A stretch of DNA of 64,000 nt from Oscillospiraceae bacterium (lineage in GTDB: Bacteria > Bacillota > Clostridia > Oscillospirales > Ruminococcaceae). The notes under the pieces are model-generated. The model saw nothing but the letters and a program-made list of their open reading frames with translations. It did not search any database and was not told the DNA's origin. Shown here in pieces: positions 15,936-26,055 of the stretch; position 1 is the first letter of the stretch; every line of letters begins with the position of its first letter. The position numbers and the translations under genes are program-made. The DNA lies in NCBI GenBank assembly GCA_022835495.1, contig BQOK01000001.1, forward strand, positions 2,418,001 to 2,482,000, written 5' to 3'.

Positions 15936-15969
15936 CCCCTCTCTGCTTTCAAAAGAGAGGGGATTTTTT
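15936..15969 (+). terminator. Terminator-like hairpin that also holds the ribosome binding site of the next gene
   Basis: CCCCTCTCT (15936-15944) pairs with AGAGAGGGG (15954-15962), followed by ATTTTTT and directly by the ATG at 15970. The 3' arm is the only Shine-Dalgarno-like sequence for that gene, so folding would both stop transcription and hide the ribosome site. Confidence 0.7.
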
Positions 15970-17715
15970 ATGTTCGATCTCAAAGCTGCCGCGGCCTCCC
16001 GCCGCACCGCACCGCCGCCCCAGGGCCGGGAACTGATGCTGCTGGAAGGGCAGCGGGGCTTCTTTGGTCAAAAGAACCTGCTCGTGCTAGTGGCCGCCGT
16101 CACCCTTCTGCTGCAGTGCATCAGCTTCATGACCACCCTGCAGGGGGCCACGCTGTTCCTGGCCGGTATTTTCACCCTGGCGCCCCTGTTTTTTGCGCTG
16201 GCCGTCCAGTCCACCGCCTGGTTTTTGGCCGGCAGCCTGCGGGCCAAAATCACGCCGCTGCGCTGCGTGGCCCTGGGCCTCGCGCTCCTGTGCTCCACCT
16301 ACTACTCCTATGTGGGCATCTACAACAACGTCAATCCGCCGGCCTCCTATCTGGCAAACGAATACGCCCAGATTCAAAACACACTGGAAAGCGCGTATTC
16401 CGGTTACGCCGCCTCCGCCTGGCGCACCGCGCGGGACCAGGTGAACGGCATGGTCAGCGCCCTGGCCGAGCGCAGTACCCTGCTTGAGCAGGAGCAGGCG
16501 CGGCTGACCGCCTGCCAGGCCGAACTGGCCGCGGCAAAGGCAAGCCATGCGGGCGGCCTGCGGGCCCCCAGCCGGGGCAGCTACGCCGATTACGAGGCGT
16601 ATGTAAAGGCCTACAACGCCTACCTCGCCAGCGTCACCGCCAACACCGGGGCGGAAGAAACCGCCGCCCGCCAGGCGATCCTCGCCCGCTACGCCTTGGC
16701 CGGCGAGGCCGAGCTTGCCCTTGCCCAGGCTCAAAACACCGCGGCCCTGGCCTCTCTCGATGCCGCTGCCGCCAGCCTTGCCGCCGGGGGCGAAACCACC
16801 GCCCTTCGGCTGGAGCAGGCCCGCGCCGACCTGCTGGGCGCGCTCACCGCGGCCGAGGCCAGCGGCGAGCTTCCCGCCGAAAGCCGCTCCGCCCTGGCGC
16901 GCCTGGTGCAGCTTTACAGCTCGGTCACCGGCAGCGCCTCCTCCACAAACGATCTCCTCGCGCCGCTCGACGCGCTTTTGGGCGCGCCCCCCGCGGGCCT
17001 GACCGCCGGCTTCAACAGCCTGGCCGCCCAATTGCCGGGCGGCCAGGTGACCAAGGCGAACGCCCAGGAAATGAAGCGCCTGATGAGCGCCCAGATCCTG
17101 GCGGCGGTGCTGCGGGTCAACGCCCTCGCCCCCGAAAGCGAAGCGCTGGACACGGGCAGCGCCTCCCTTCAAATCACCGATCTGCACTTAAAGCCTCTTG
17201 TGGACCTTGCAGCGCCCCAGCGGCAGGGCATGGCCCTGTTCTGCCTGGGCCTCGCCGCCCTGATGGACGGCCTCACCCTGGCCTTCAGCCTGGCCTGCCG
17301 CCGCAGGCCCACCCTGCTCTCGGCGCGCGGCCCGCGGCGCGCCCTCGCCGAAAACGGCCAGGTCCTGGCGGCGCAGCTGGCCGCCAGCCTGCCCTCCGGG
17401 CGCGACCCGCTGGCCGAGCTGGAGCTTTTCATCTCCCTTTTTTCCGCCAGCCCTTCCACCCTGTCCCGCGGCTACAGCCTGGCGGCGGACCGCGCCGCCC
17501 TCGTTCCCTACGAGCGGGTCGTCGCTCTGCTCTGCCAGCTGGACCTGGGCCGCATCGAACCCGGGGAAGATGGCGAAACCGTCCTGCTGCGCTCGCGCTT
17601 TTTGCTCTTTGCAAACGAGCTGGCCGCCCAATACCAGCGGGGCGAGCTGGCCGCCCTGCTGGAGCAGCAAGCCTCCGCCGCCCGGCAGGCGGCCCTGCTG
17701 GGGCAGCGAGCATAA
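15970..17715 (+). CDS. Large membrane protein with alanine-rich coiled coil, function unknown
   Basis: A 581-residue protein not recognised. Residues about 35-115 form three membrane spans. From about 130 to 390 the chain is alanine-, leucine- and glutamate-rich with coiled-coil character (for example LLEQEQARLTACQAELAAAK). A further span follows near 420-440, then a C-terminal cytoplasmic domain of about 130 residues. It follows the two-component system and is probably controlled with it. The layout recalls mechanosensing or envelope-spanning scaffold proteins, but no motif supports a function. The high Ala content follows the GC bias. Confidence 0.7.
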   Translation: MFDLKAAAASRRTAPPPQGRELMLLEGQRGFFGQKNLLVLVAAVTLLLQCISFMTTLQGATLFLAGIFTLAPLFFALAVQSTAWFLAGSLRAKITPLRCVALGLALLCSTYYSYVGIYNNVNPPASYLANEYAQIQNTLESAYSGYAASAWRTARDQVNGMVSALAERSTLLEQEQARLTACQAELAAAKASHAGGLRAPSRGSYADYEAYVKAYNAYLASVTANTGAEETAARQAILARYALAGEAELALAQAQNTAALASLDAAAASLAAGGETTALRLEQARADLLGALTAAEASGELPAESRSALARLVQLYSSVTGSASSTNDLLAPLDALLGAPPAGLTAGFNSLAAQLPGGQVTKANAQEMKRLMSAQILAAVLRVNALAPESEALDTGSASLQITDLHLKPLVDLAAPQRQGMALFCLGLAALMDGLTLAFSLACRRRPTLLSARGPRRALAENGQVLAAQLAASLPSGRDPLAELELFISLFSASPSTLSRGYSLAADRAALVPYERVVALLCQLDLGRIEPGEDGETVLLRSRFLLFANELAAQYQRGELAALLEQQASAARQAALLGQRA

Positions 17716-17729
17716 GCCCTTTTCACCGT

Positions 17730-17775
17730 AAAAAGCGGCACCGGCGAACCCTTCGGTCCGCCGGTGCCGCTTTTT
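17730..17775. terminator. Bidirectional terminator
   Basis: AAAAAGCGGCACCGGCG pairs perfectly with its complement around a 12-base loop and ends in a T7 run. It separates the convergent coiled-coil and spoIIQ-like genes. Confidence 0.92.
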
Positions 17776-18489
17776 TTATTGGAAATAATGCTCCGGGTCC
17801 ACGTAGTTGCCGCCCTTCAGCACCTCCAGGTGCAGGTGGGTTTCCGCGCCCGTCTCGGCCATGGTCTCGCCGATCTTGCCGATCATCTGGCCCGCCTCCA
17901 GCTCGTCGCCGGTGTTCACCTTCAGGGTCGTTTTATCCAGGCCGGTGTAGCGCCACACGGTTTCGCCCGCGTCCACCTCCACCACCTGGCCCCACAGGCC
18001 GTCCTCGTACATGTTTACCACCTTGCCCGCCACCGCGCTTTTCACGGCAGCGTCTGCCGCGCAGGACATGTCCACCCCGTTGTGGGTGCGCCAGTCGCCC
18101 AGGGTGGCGTTATAGACCAGTTCTTCACCACTGAACCCCTGCACGATCTGCCCAGCGACCGGCTTCACAAAGGAGGGCACGGCCGCATCGGCAGGTTCGC
18201 CAGAGCCTCCAGCCTGCCCTTGCTGCGCGCCAGCCCCAGACTGCGATTGCGAGCCCTGTGAGGGCCGTGCCGAGGGCTTTGGCACATCGTTCACTTTTTC
18301 CTCTACCTGCGCGCCCGGAATGTCCCATTGCTGTGTTCCCCCCTGTTCCACCTGGCTGGTACCGCCTTCGCCCAGCTTTTGCATCACGTTGCGGATGGCC
18401 CAAAAGCTGGACCCTGCCGCCGCCAGGATGCACAGCGAAAGGGCCAGGTAAAACCCTTTGCCTTTGAAGAATGAAATGATCCTGTTCAT
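17776..18489 (-). CDS. spoIIQ: SpoIIQ-like M23 (LytM) peptidase-domain protein
   Basis: A 237-residue protein with a single N-terminal membrane span (about 12-32), a Pro/Ser/Gln-rich linker (about 60-100) and a LytM domain (about 105-237). The metal ligands appear intact: HNGVDM supplies His and Asp, and THLHLEV supplies the HxH motif. SpoIIQ in the forespore membrane pairs with SpoIIIAH in the mother cell during engulfment, and in many Clostridia, unlike Bacillus, its LytM site is complete. That, the length and the standalone gene favour SpoIIQ, though another M23 envelope protein is possible. Confidence 0.75.
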   Translation of the reverse strand: MNRIISFFKGKGFYLALSLCILAAAGSSFWAIRNVMQKLGEGGTSQVEQGGTQQWDIPGAQVEEKVNDVPKPSARPSQGSQSQSGAGAQQGQAGGSGEPADAAVPSFVKPVAGQIVQGFSGEELVYNATLGDWRTHNGVDMSCAADAAVKSAVAGKVVNMYEDGLWGQVVEVDAGETVWRYTGLDKTTLKVNTGDELEAGQMIGKIGETMAETGAETHLHLEVLKGGNYVDPEHYFQ

Positions 18490-18648
18490 GCTTACCGCTC
18501 CTTACATTATTCTGCCGTTTTCCTGCCGCCGCGGCCTTTGCATTCTGTAAGGCGGCGGGCGCTGGCCAAGCCCTCCGGCATGCCGCCGGCGCTCGGTTTT
18601 GGCTTTGCCCTTAGTTTGCGGCGGCGGCCCGGCGTTTATACATTCCGC

Positions 18649-18677
18649 TTGTAATTCAGCGGCCGGCATAGTAAAAT
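18649..18677 (+). promoter_or_regulatory. Promoter for psuK-psuG
   Basis: TTGTAA (18649-18654), 17-base spacer and TAAAAT (18672-18677), 43 bases before the psuK start codon. Confidence 0.65.
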
Positions 18678-18720
18678 AAGGTTCTGGGAACCACCCAATT
18701 TAAAGTAAGGAGCACAAGCT

Positions 18721-19646
18721 TTGAGCGAGCGATACATCGCGGGCATCGGCGGCGCCAATGTGGACATCCACGGCCAAAGCCTCTCGCCCATCATCATGCG
18801 CGACTCGAACCCCGGCAGGCTGCATCTCTCCATGGGGGGCGTGATGCGCAATATCCTGGACAATCTCTCCCGTTTGGGCGAAAAATGCGAGCTGCTCAGC
18901 GCCGTCGGAAGCGACGCCTACGGCCAGCTGCTGCGCACCGGCTGCGAGGCGCTGGGTATGGGCACACAAGGCCTGCTCACCCGCCAGGGGCACCCCTCCT
19001 CCAGCTACATCTCCATCATGGACTCCCAGGGCGACATGCTGGTCGCCATGAGCGATATGCGCATCCTCACCGAGATGGACGAGGGCTTTGTAAGGGAGCG
19101 CATGGACCTTTTAAACGGCGCCGAGCTTGTGGTGTGCGACGGCAACCTCTCCGCCTCCGCGCTGGGCTATCTCACCGCCCACTGCGCCGCGCCCCTGTGC
19201 GTGGACCCGGTCAGCACCACCTGGGCCCGCAAGCTGGTGCCCATTCTCGGCCGGTTCGACACGATCAAGCCCAACCGCCTGGAAATGGAGATCCTGGCAG
19301 GCATGCCCATCGCCGATGATGCGGATCTCGAGGAAGCCTGCCGCCGGGTGCTCGCTGCGGGCGTGCGGCGCGTGTTCGTGAGCCTCGGGGCCGACGGCAT
19401 CTATTACAAGGGCCCGGGCGGCAGCATCCACCGGCGCAGCCGCGCGTTCGACAAAATGGTCAACGCCACCGGCGCGGGCGACGCCACCATGGCGGGCATC
19501 CTGCACGCCACCCTCAAGGGCCTCGACGAAAGCGCCATCCTGGATTTTGCGCTGGGCGCGGGCCTCGTGGCCATCAGCGGTGCCGACACCATCAACCCCG
19601 CCATGAGCGAGCAAGCCGTAGAACAAATGATAAAGGAGTATGTACA

Positions 19647-19650
<4 letters not shown>
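18721..19650 (+). CDS. psuK: Pseudouridine kinase (PfkB family)
   Basis: A 309-residue PfkB-type sugar kinase. It begins with the ribokinase-like GIGGANVDIHG, has the glycine-rich LHLSMGGVMRNILDNLSRLG, and carries the second PfkB signature NATGAGDATMAGIL with the catalytic aspartate. PsuK phosphorylates pseudouridine to the 5'-phosphate, which PsuG then cleaves. The assignment rests on the four-base ATGA overlap with psuG. The start is TTG, preceded by TAAGGAG; no better start lies nearby. Length is normal for the family. Confidence 0.9.
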
Positions 19651-20564
<914 letters not shown>

Positions 20565-20579
20565 TTCCCTGTATCACAC

Positions 20580-20618
20580 AAACCGCCCCCGGAAACTGCT
20601 TGTTTCCGGGGGCGGTTT
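20580..20618. terminator. Bidirectional terminator after psuG
   Basis: AAACCGCCCCCGGAAAC pairs with its exact complement around TGCTT, with A- and T-runs outside. It also lies 14 bases beyond the stop of the convergent lctD-like gene. Confidence 0.9.
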
Positions 20619-20631
20619 TGTGCTTTTCTGC

Positions 20632-22020
20632 TCAGCAGATCTTATCCGGGTTCAGGATGCCGTTCGGGTCAAACGCGCGCTTGATGCCCCGCATCAGCTC
20701 CATCTGCACCGGCCCGTACTGGCGGGCCAGGTACTCCTTTTTGGCCCAGCCGATGCCGTGCTCGCCGGACACAAGGCCCCCCAGCCGGGCCGCCTCGGCG
20801 TACATCAGCTCAAACGCCCGGGCAAGGCGGCGGTCGAACTCCGCCTTGTGCAGCTCGTCCCGGCACAGGTAGACGTGCAGGTTGCCGTCGCCCGCGTGGC
20901 CAAAGCTGGGAATGCGCAGCCCCACCTGGCGGGCCACCTCATAGGTATAGCGGATAAAGCGGGCCACGCAGCTTCGGGGCACCACCACGTCGCACTCGTC
21001 CATCTGCGTGGTGGAGGCCTTAATCGCCTCCAAAAAAGCGCCGCGCGTGTCCCACACGCTCTTTTTCCGTTCGTCGGTATCCACAATAAAAGCGTCCTGC
21101 GCGCCCTCCTGCAGGCACTGTTCGGCCACCATGTCCAGCTCGGCCTCCACCTGGGCCGCGGTGCTGCCGTCAAAGGTGAACAGGATATAAGCGGCGCTGG
21201 CCTTGTCGGGGAACTGCTTGCCCAGGTAGCTCTCGGCCAGCAGAATGGTCTCCCGCGCCATGTACTCAATGGCCGTGGGGATCGCCTTCGCCCGAATGAT
21301 CCGCGGCACCACCTCCAGGGCCTTTTCCATGCTCTCAAAGGGCACCAGCAGGCTCACGCTGCGCTGGGGCAGGGGCAGCAGCCGGAGCACCGCCTCGGTC
21401 ACCACCCCCAGCGTGCCCTCGCTGCCCACGATCAGGTCCTTCAGGCTGTAGCCCGAGCTGTTTTTCACCACCTTGCCGCCCAGCTCCATCACCCGGCCGC
21501 CGGGCAGCACCACGGTCAGCCCCCGCACGTAATCCCGGGTCACGCCGTATTTCACCGCCCGCATGCCGCCCGCGTTGGTGGAGATATTTCCCCCAATGGT
21601 GGCCGATTTTTCGCCCGGGTCCGGGGGGTAGAAAAAGCCCCTGCTCTCCACAAATTCCGCCAGATCCATCAGCAGCACGCCCGGCTGCACCGTCACGGTA
21701 AGGTTTTCCTCGTCCAGCTCCAAAATGCGGTTCATGCCGGTGGTTTCCAGCATAATGCCCCCGCGCACCGCCACCGAAGCGCCCACCAGCCCGGTGCCCG
21801 AGCCGCGCGCCACCACCGGAATGAGCCGCCGGTCGGCGTATTCCAGAATGCGGGCCACCTCTTCGGTGCTGCGCACCTTCACCAGGGCCTCGGGCATATG
21901 GGCAACGTCGCCCAGCTCGTCGTGGCCGTAGTCCTCGCTGATCTGCCCGCCCGTGAACACACGGCCCGGCGCGATCGCCTCCAGGGCCGCCAGGTCGGCC
22001 GCTTCCAGTTTATGCTCCAT
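20632..22020 (-). CDS. lctD: FAD-linked lactate/glycolate-type dehydrogenase (LctD/GlcD family)
   Basis: A 462-residue flavoprotein. The FAD_binding_4 domain has [14 protein letters not shown] and the segment [20 protein letters not shown]; the C-terminal half has [14 protein letters not shown] and [15 protein letters not shown]. It lies directly behind the two Etf subunit genes and overlaps the alpha subunit gene by 11 bases. This order (EtfB, EtfA with an iron-sulfur site, GlcD-type enzyme) is that of the Acetobacterium woodii lactate dehydrogenase/Etf complex, which oxidises lactate with NAD by electron confurcation. No lactate permease or racemase was seen, so another 2-hydroxy acid is possible. 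Confidence 0.85.
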   Translation of the reverse strand: MEHKLEAADLAALEAIAPGRVFTGGQISEDYGHDELGDVAHMPEALVKVRSTEEVARILEYADRRLIPVVARGSGTGLVGASVAVRGGIMLETTGMNRILELDEENLTVTVQPGVLLMDLAEFVESRGFFYPPDPGEKSATIGGNISTNAGGMRAVKYGVTRDYVRGLTVVLPGGRVMELGGKVVKNSSGYSLKDLIVGSEGTLGVVTEAVLRLLPLPQRSVSLLVPFESMEKALEVVPRIIRAKAIPTAIEYMARETILLAESYLGKQFPDKASAAYILFTFDGSTAAQVEAELDMVAEQCLQEGAQDAFIVDTDERKKSVWDTRGAFLEAIKASTTQMDECDVVVPRSCVARFIRYTYEVARQVGLRIPSFGHAGDGNLHVYLCRDELHKAEFDRRLARAFELMYAEAARLGGLVSGEHGIGWAKKEYLARQYGPVQMELMRGIKRAFDPNGILNPDKIC

Positions 22021-23206
22021 GTACCGCGTCCTCCTTTATCCTTTGCAGCAGCGCGGGCAGCACCTCATACAGATCGCCCACCAACCCATAGTGCGCCACG
22101 TCAAAAATCGGGGCTTCCGGGTCGCTGTTCACGGCCACAATGCACCCGGCGCCGCGCATGCCGGCGGCAAACTGCACCGCGCCCGAAACCCCCAGCGTCA
22201 CGATCAGCCTGGGCTTCACGGTCCGGCCCGAAAGCCCGATCTGGTGTTTCGGGTCCAGCCAGCCGTTTTCCACCAGCGGGCGGGTGCAGGCAAGCTGCGC
22301 GCCCAGCGCCCGGGCAAGCTGCCGCGCCAGCTCCAGATCCGCCTGGCTTTTTACGCCGCGGCCCACCGCCACAATCGCCTCCGCCTCCGAAATATCCATC
22401 TCGCGCGGCATTTCGTCTACCCGGTCCACCCGGATGCGGTAGGGCTTTACCGGCGCCGGCAGCGAAAGCTGCACCACCTGCCCGGCCGCAGGCCCCGGCT
22501 CGGGCTTTGCAAAAATTTTATAGCGCACCGTGCAGAACTGGGGCCGGTGGTTCGGGGTCACAATGCGCGCCATGATGTTGCCGCCGAACGCCGGGCGGAT
22601 CTGCACCAGGTCGGTGTTGGGCTCCATTTCCAGCATGGTGCAGTCGGCCGTGAGCCCGGTGCCGAAACGCGCCGCCACCCGGGGCGCCAGCGAGCGGCCC
22701 AGGTTGGTGGCCCCCACCAGAATGGCCGAGGGCCTTGCCGTTTCAATAAAATGCGCAAACGCGTCCGCGTAGGGCTCCACCGTGAACTCGGCCAGGGCCG
22801 GGTCGTCGCACACATACACCTTGTCCGCCCCGTAGCGCAGCAGCTCACGGGCGGCGGCGCCGGTGCCGCTGCCCAGCAGCAGCGCATACACCGGCTGGCC
22901 GGTCACCGCGGCCAGCTCCCGGGCCTTGCCCAGCAGCTCCAGGCTCACCGGGTGCAGCCGGCCGTGGGCGTAGTCCGCAAACACGGCCACGCCGGCCCAC
23001 CGGCCTTTGTCCACCTGGGGCGCCGGGGCCTCCTCCACCGTCACGGCTCCGCCGCTCTTTTTCACGCACAGCCGGCACATTTTGCAGCCGGCCCCCACCG
23101 CCAGCGCGCCGCCGCTGTATTCCAGCGCGCCAAAGGGGCACAGCGTTACCAGCTGTTCGGCCAGCTCCGGGGTCAGCTTTTCCGCATGAATGGTCAATCC
23201 TGCCAT
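22010..23206 (-). CDS. lctC: Electron transfer flavoprotein subunit alpha with N-terminal iron-sulfur site
   Basis: A 398-residue EtfA. The first 55 residues carry CPFGAL (Cys23) and CKMCRLC (Cys41, 44, 47), enough for one [4Fe-4S] cluster, as in LctC-type subunits. The middle is the Etf alpha/beta domain. The C-terminal FAD domain has [20 protein letters not shown] and [20 protein letters not shown]. The subunit carries FAD and passes electrons between the dehydrogenase and EtfB. The gene sits between the EtfB gene (12-base gap) and the dehydrogenase gene (overlap). Confidence 0.92.
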   Translation of the reverse strand: MAGLTIHAEKLTPELAEQLVTLCPFGALEYSGGALAVGAGCKMCRLCVKKSGGAVTVEEAPAPQVDKGRWAGVAVFADYAHGRLHPVSLELLGKARELAAVTGQPVYALLLGSGTGAAARELLRYGADKVYVCDDPALAEFTVEPYADAFAHFIETARPSAILVGATNLGRSLAPRVAARFGTGLTADCTMLEMEPNTDLVQIRPAFGGNIMARIVTPNHRPQFCTVRYKIFAKPEPGPAAGQVVQLSLPAPVKPYRIRVDRVDEMPREMDISEAEAIVAVGRGVKSQADLELARQLARALGAQLACTRPLVENGWLDPKHQIGLSGRTVKPRLIVTLGVSGAVQFAAGMRGAGCIVAVNSDPEAPIFDVAHYGLVGDLYEVLPALLQRIKEDAVHGA

Positions 23207-23218
23207 ATTCCCACCCCC

Positions 23219-24007
23219 TTAAAGTGCTTTTTGACCCTTGAACAGGTCAAACAGCTTTTGCGCCAGCTCCGGCTCCGTGCCGGTCCACAGCTCTTTTTCG
23301 GTGCTTTTTTCCGGCGGGAAAATGCGCACCACCTGGGTGGGCGAGCCGGAAAGGCCGTAGTGCCGCTCATCCCTATCCTCCATGTCGTCCAGCGACAAAA
23401 AGCGCACCTGCCCCTCCCCCAGCTGTTTTTTGCGCCGGTACGAGGGCAGGCGCGGGGTATTCACCGCGCCGTCCACGCACACAAGGCAGGGCAGGCGCAG
23501 GGTTTGGGTCACGATCAGGCCGTCCTGCGCGCCGCGCACCGTAATGTCCCCTTCCCCCGCCGCAAGCACCTGCGCCGCCCCGGTGGCGTGGGGCAGGTCC
23601 AAGTGCTCGGCGATCTCGGGGCCCACCTGGGCGGTGTCCCCGTCGGTGGTCTGCTTCCCGCACAGGATCAGGTCAAAGGGCGCCAGGCTGCGCAGCCCCT
23701 GCGCCAGGGTATAGCTGGTGGCCAGCACATCCGCCCCGGCAAACCGGCGGTCGCTGATCACCGCGCCGCCGTCCGCGCCCATATACAGCGCTTCCAGCAC
23801 CGCGGCCTTTGCCTGGGGCGGCCCCATTGTGATCGTGCGCACCCGGCCGCCATACTTCTGCCGCAGCTGAAACGCCAGTTCCAGCGCGTAAAGGTCATAG
23901 GGGTTCAGCTTGCTCTCCACCCCGTCGCGCCGCAGCACGCCGGTCACCGGGTCCACCTCCACGGCGCTGGTGCCCGGCACCTGTTTGATACAAACAAGAA
24001 TCTCCAT
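23219..24007 (-). CDS. lctB: Electron transfer flavoprotein subunit beta
   Basis: A 262-residue EtfB starting MEILVCIKQVPGTSAVEVDP, with the nucleotide/FAD region TITMGPPQAKAAVLEALYMG and the signature segment DLILCGKQTTDGDTAQVGPE. In bifurcating Etfs this subunit holds the FAD and NAD site where electrons are split or joined. The ATG at 24007 is supported by GGAGAAACC upstream, whereas the longer in-frame version adds an N-terminus absent from the family. It is the first gene of the three after rpiR. Confidence 0.93.
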   Translation of the reverse strand: MEILVCIKQVPGTSAVEVDPVTGVLRRDGVESKLNPYDLYALELAFQLRQKYGGRVRTITMGPPQAKAAVLEALYMGADGGAVISDRRFAGADVLATSYTLAQGLRSLAPFDLILCGKQTTDGDTAQVGPEIAEHLDLPHATGAAQVLAAGEGDITVRGAQDGLIVTQTLRLPCLVCVDGAVNTPRLPSYRRKKQLGEGQVRFLSLDDMEDRDERHYGLSGSPTQVVRIFPPEKSTEKELWTGTEPELAQKLFDLFKGQKAL

Positions 24008-24090
24008 TTCAGGTTTCTCCTTAAAAATCGCCCCCAAATGCGGCGGCTTGCACGGCCGTCAGGATTTTGGGGGCACAGAATGGCTCGGCT

Positions 24091-24966
24091 TCAATAATTT
24101 TTATCCAGGATCGAGGTGGTCACCCGCTTGTTGATCTCTTTGGAATAGTCGAACTGGGTGCGGTATACCTCGGTGAACAAAAGGTCCAGCACGAACAGCT
24201 GCGCGGTCTTCGAGGGAAACGACCCCTCCTGCAAAGGCGGCTCATAGCCGCCGCACAGCAGCACCACGTCCATATACTCCGCCAGCGGCGACTTTGCGTA
24301 GCGGGTGATCGCCACCGTGCGGGCGCCGCCGGCGCGCGCCTTCTGCGCCATCTGCACGATCTCCTTGCTGGCGCCCGAGTGGGAGATAAAGATCGCCACA
24401 TCATGCTCGTTCAGGGTGGAGGCGCCCATGGTCTGCATGTGTACGTCCGAAAGGCAGTAAACATTCGGCATGATGTGCAGGAATTTATACATTCCCTCCA
24501 TCGCGGTGAGCATCGACCCCCCCAGCCCGAAAAAGCGCACCTGATCCGAGTGGTTGATGTAATCCGCCGCTTTGCGCAGCGCCTCGGCGTCCACCAGCGC
24601 GTGGGTCTCGGTGAGGGCGTTCACATGGCTTTGCAGCAGCTTTTTGGCCGCGGTGTCCACCGTGTCGGCCCGGGTCACCGCGGCGGGCAGCAGCTCGGTC
24701 TCCTCGCTCTCCTCCTCGTCGTTCATGCTCAGCGCCAGCTGCACCTTAAACTCCTGGTACCCCCGCAGCCGCAGGGTCTTGCAAAACCGAAACACGCTGG
24801 TCAGGCTCACGCTGCACGCGTCGGCCAGGTCGGTGATGGACATAAACCGTACCCCTTTGGGGTTTTGCAGGATATAGTCCGCCACCTTTTTTTCCGCTTT
24901 GGTCAGCGAAGGATAGACTGATTGGATCGTGAGCAAAAAGTCATTGTGGGCCGCGTTGATCCCCAT
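24091..24966 (-). CDS. RpiR/MurR family transcriptional regulator
   Basis: A 291-residue regulator with an N-terminal helix-turn-helix domain (about 1-80; AEKKVADYILQNP, SITDLADACSVSLTSVFRFC) and a C-terminal SIS sugar-phosphate isomerase-like sensor domain (about 110-270; RFFGLGGSMLTAMEGMYKFL, AIFISHSGASKEIVQMAQKA). Such proteins sense phosphosugars or sugar acids. The gene has its own promoter and lies between the sugar-acid-like catabolic genes and the lactate dehydrogenase genes, so it may control either or both. GGGGGA precedes the ATG. Confidence 0.93.
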   Translation of the reverse strand: MGINAAHNDFLLTIQSVYPSLTKAEKKVADYILQNPKGVRFMSITDLADACSVSLTSVFRFCKTLRLRGYQEFKVQLALSMNDEEESEETELLPAAVTRADTVDTAAKKLLQSHVNALTETHALVDAEALRKAADYINHSDQVRFFGLGGSMLTAMEGMYKFLHIMPNVYCLSDVHMQTMGASTLNEHDVAIFISHSGASKEIVQMAQKARAGGARTVAITRYAKSPLAEYMDVVLLCGGYEPPLQEGSFPSKTAQLFVLDLLFTEVYRTQFDYSKEINKRVTTSILDKNY

Positions 24967-25001
24967 AAAAAAATCCCCCTATTTTTTGGAAGCTTTTTAT
25001 T

Positions 25002-25031
25002 ATTTTATCCCTCTCTTCAATGGTCTGTCAA
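25002..25031 (-). promoter_or_regulatory. Promoter for rpiR and the lct genes
   Basis: On the minus strand TTGACA (25026-25031), 18-base spacer, TAAAAT (25002-25007), 35 bases before the rpiR start codon. Confidence 0.75.
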
Positions 25032-25083
25032 TCAATGCGTCCCGCAATGGGCCATTTTAACGCAAAAACAGTCTGTTTTGCCC

Positions 25084-26055
25084 TTATAGCTGCCGAAAAA
25101 AGGTGAATATCTCGTCGTTCGCATAGGTGATCAGTTCATGGGTGTACTCTGGGTACAGCTTGATCGCTTTGGGCGAAACGAGCTTGTTGTAGGCCGCGAA
25201 CTGGGCCGAGGGCGGGCAGAGATCGTCCATCAGGCCGGTCTGCCACAGCACCTTCGCCCGCACCTGGGGCGCATGGTTCTGCACATCAATGTAGCCCAGC
25301 CGTTCAAAAAATTCCTTCTCGTGCTCATGGGCCGGGTCGCACTTTTTAAAATAGTAATAAAAGCCCTCGTAAGCGTTCCTGTTCAGATCCATCTCCAAAA
25401 TCCGCTTAAAATCGCACAGGAAAGGGTACATCGGCGCGCACAGCTTTACCCGCGGTTCCAGCGCCGCCGCGGCCAGCGCCAAAGCGCCCCCCTGCGATTT
25501 TCCGGTGGCCGCAACACGGCCCTCGTCCACAAAGTCCATGTTCATTAAAATGCGCACGGTCTTCACTGCGTCCAGGTACACATCCCGGTAATACAGCTTC
25601 TGGGGATCCGCATCCCGCACGCCGCGCACCACATGGCCGAACAAGGTCGGCCCCGCGCCGTCGTACACGTCCTCCGACAGGCCTCCCTGCCCCCGGGCCT
25701 CCATCACCAGCACCGCCATGCCCGCATAGGCATAGGGCAGCCGCTCGAACCACTCGCCCGCGTGGTGCATGTAGCCGTGGAACACGGCCACGCCCGGAAT
25801 GCGCCCCGCCGGCTTTTCAGGCCGCAGGAATTTGCAGTGGATGCGCGCGCCGCGCACGCCGGTAAACCACAAATCAAAGCACTCCACCCCCGGCGCCTGG
25901 AACCCGGCGGGCTCCAGGGTGCAGTCAAGGCCGGTAGCTTCAAGCTCGCCCAGCGCGGCGCGCCAATAGGCGTCAAAATCGCCGGGCAGCGGGCTGCAGC
26001 CCCTGTACTCGCGCAGGCGCTCCAGCGGCATTTCAAACACAGGCATGGGGATCAT
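25084..26055 (-). CDS. CE7-family carbohydrate esterase (acetyl xylan esterase/cephalosporin C deacetylase type)
   Basis: A 323-residue alpha/beta hydrolase close to the family length. The nucleophile motif is GKSQGG with Ser187, the acid lies in GLMDDLCPPS and the histidine in YTHEL. FHGYMHHAGEW and VLVMEARGQGG also match CE7 enzymes, which remove acetyl groups from small oligosaccharides inside the cell. The start overlaps the stop of the aldolase gene (ATGA), so it belongs to the ABC transporter operon and probably deacetylates the imported compound. The substrate is not known. Confidence 0.88.
   Translation of the reverse strand: MIPMPVFEMPLERLREYRGCSPLPGDFDAYWRAALGELEATGLDCTLEPAGFQAPGVECFDLWFTGVRGARIHCKFLRPEKPAGRIPGVAVFHGYMHHAGEWFERLPYAYAGMAVLVMEARGQGGLSEDVYDGAGPTLFGHVVRGVRDADPQKLYYRDVYLDAVKTVRILMNMDFVDEGRVAATGKSQGGALALAAAALEPRVKLCAPMYPFLCDFKRILEMDLNRNAYEGFYYYFKKCDPAHEHEKEFFERLGYIDVQNHAPQVRAKVLWQTGLMDDLCPPSAQFAAYNKLVSPKAIKLYPEYTHELITYANDEIFTFFRQL

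Noticed and set aside
18490-18550. Possible forespore sigma factor promoter ahead of the spoIIQ-like gene
   Set aside because: A GGCAGAATAA-like -10 is present, but no convincing -35 was found, so it was not listed.
25062-25081. Palindrome GCAAAAACAG/CTGTTTTGC-like after the CE7 gene
   Set aside because: It could be a terminator or an operator, but the stem is imperfect and the U-run is poor; too weak to list as a feature.
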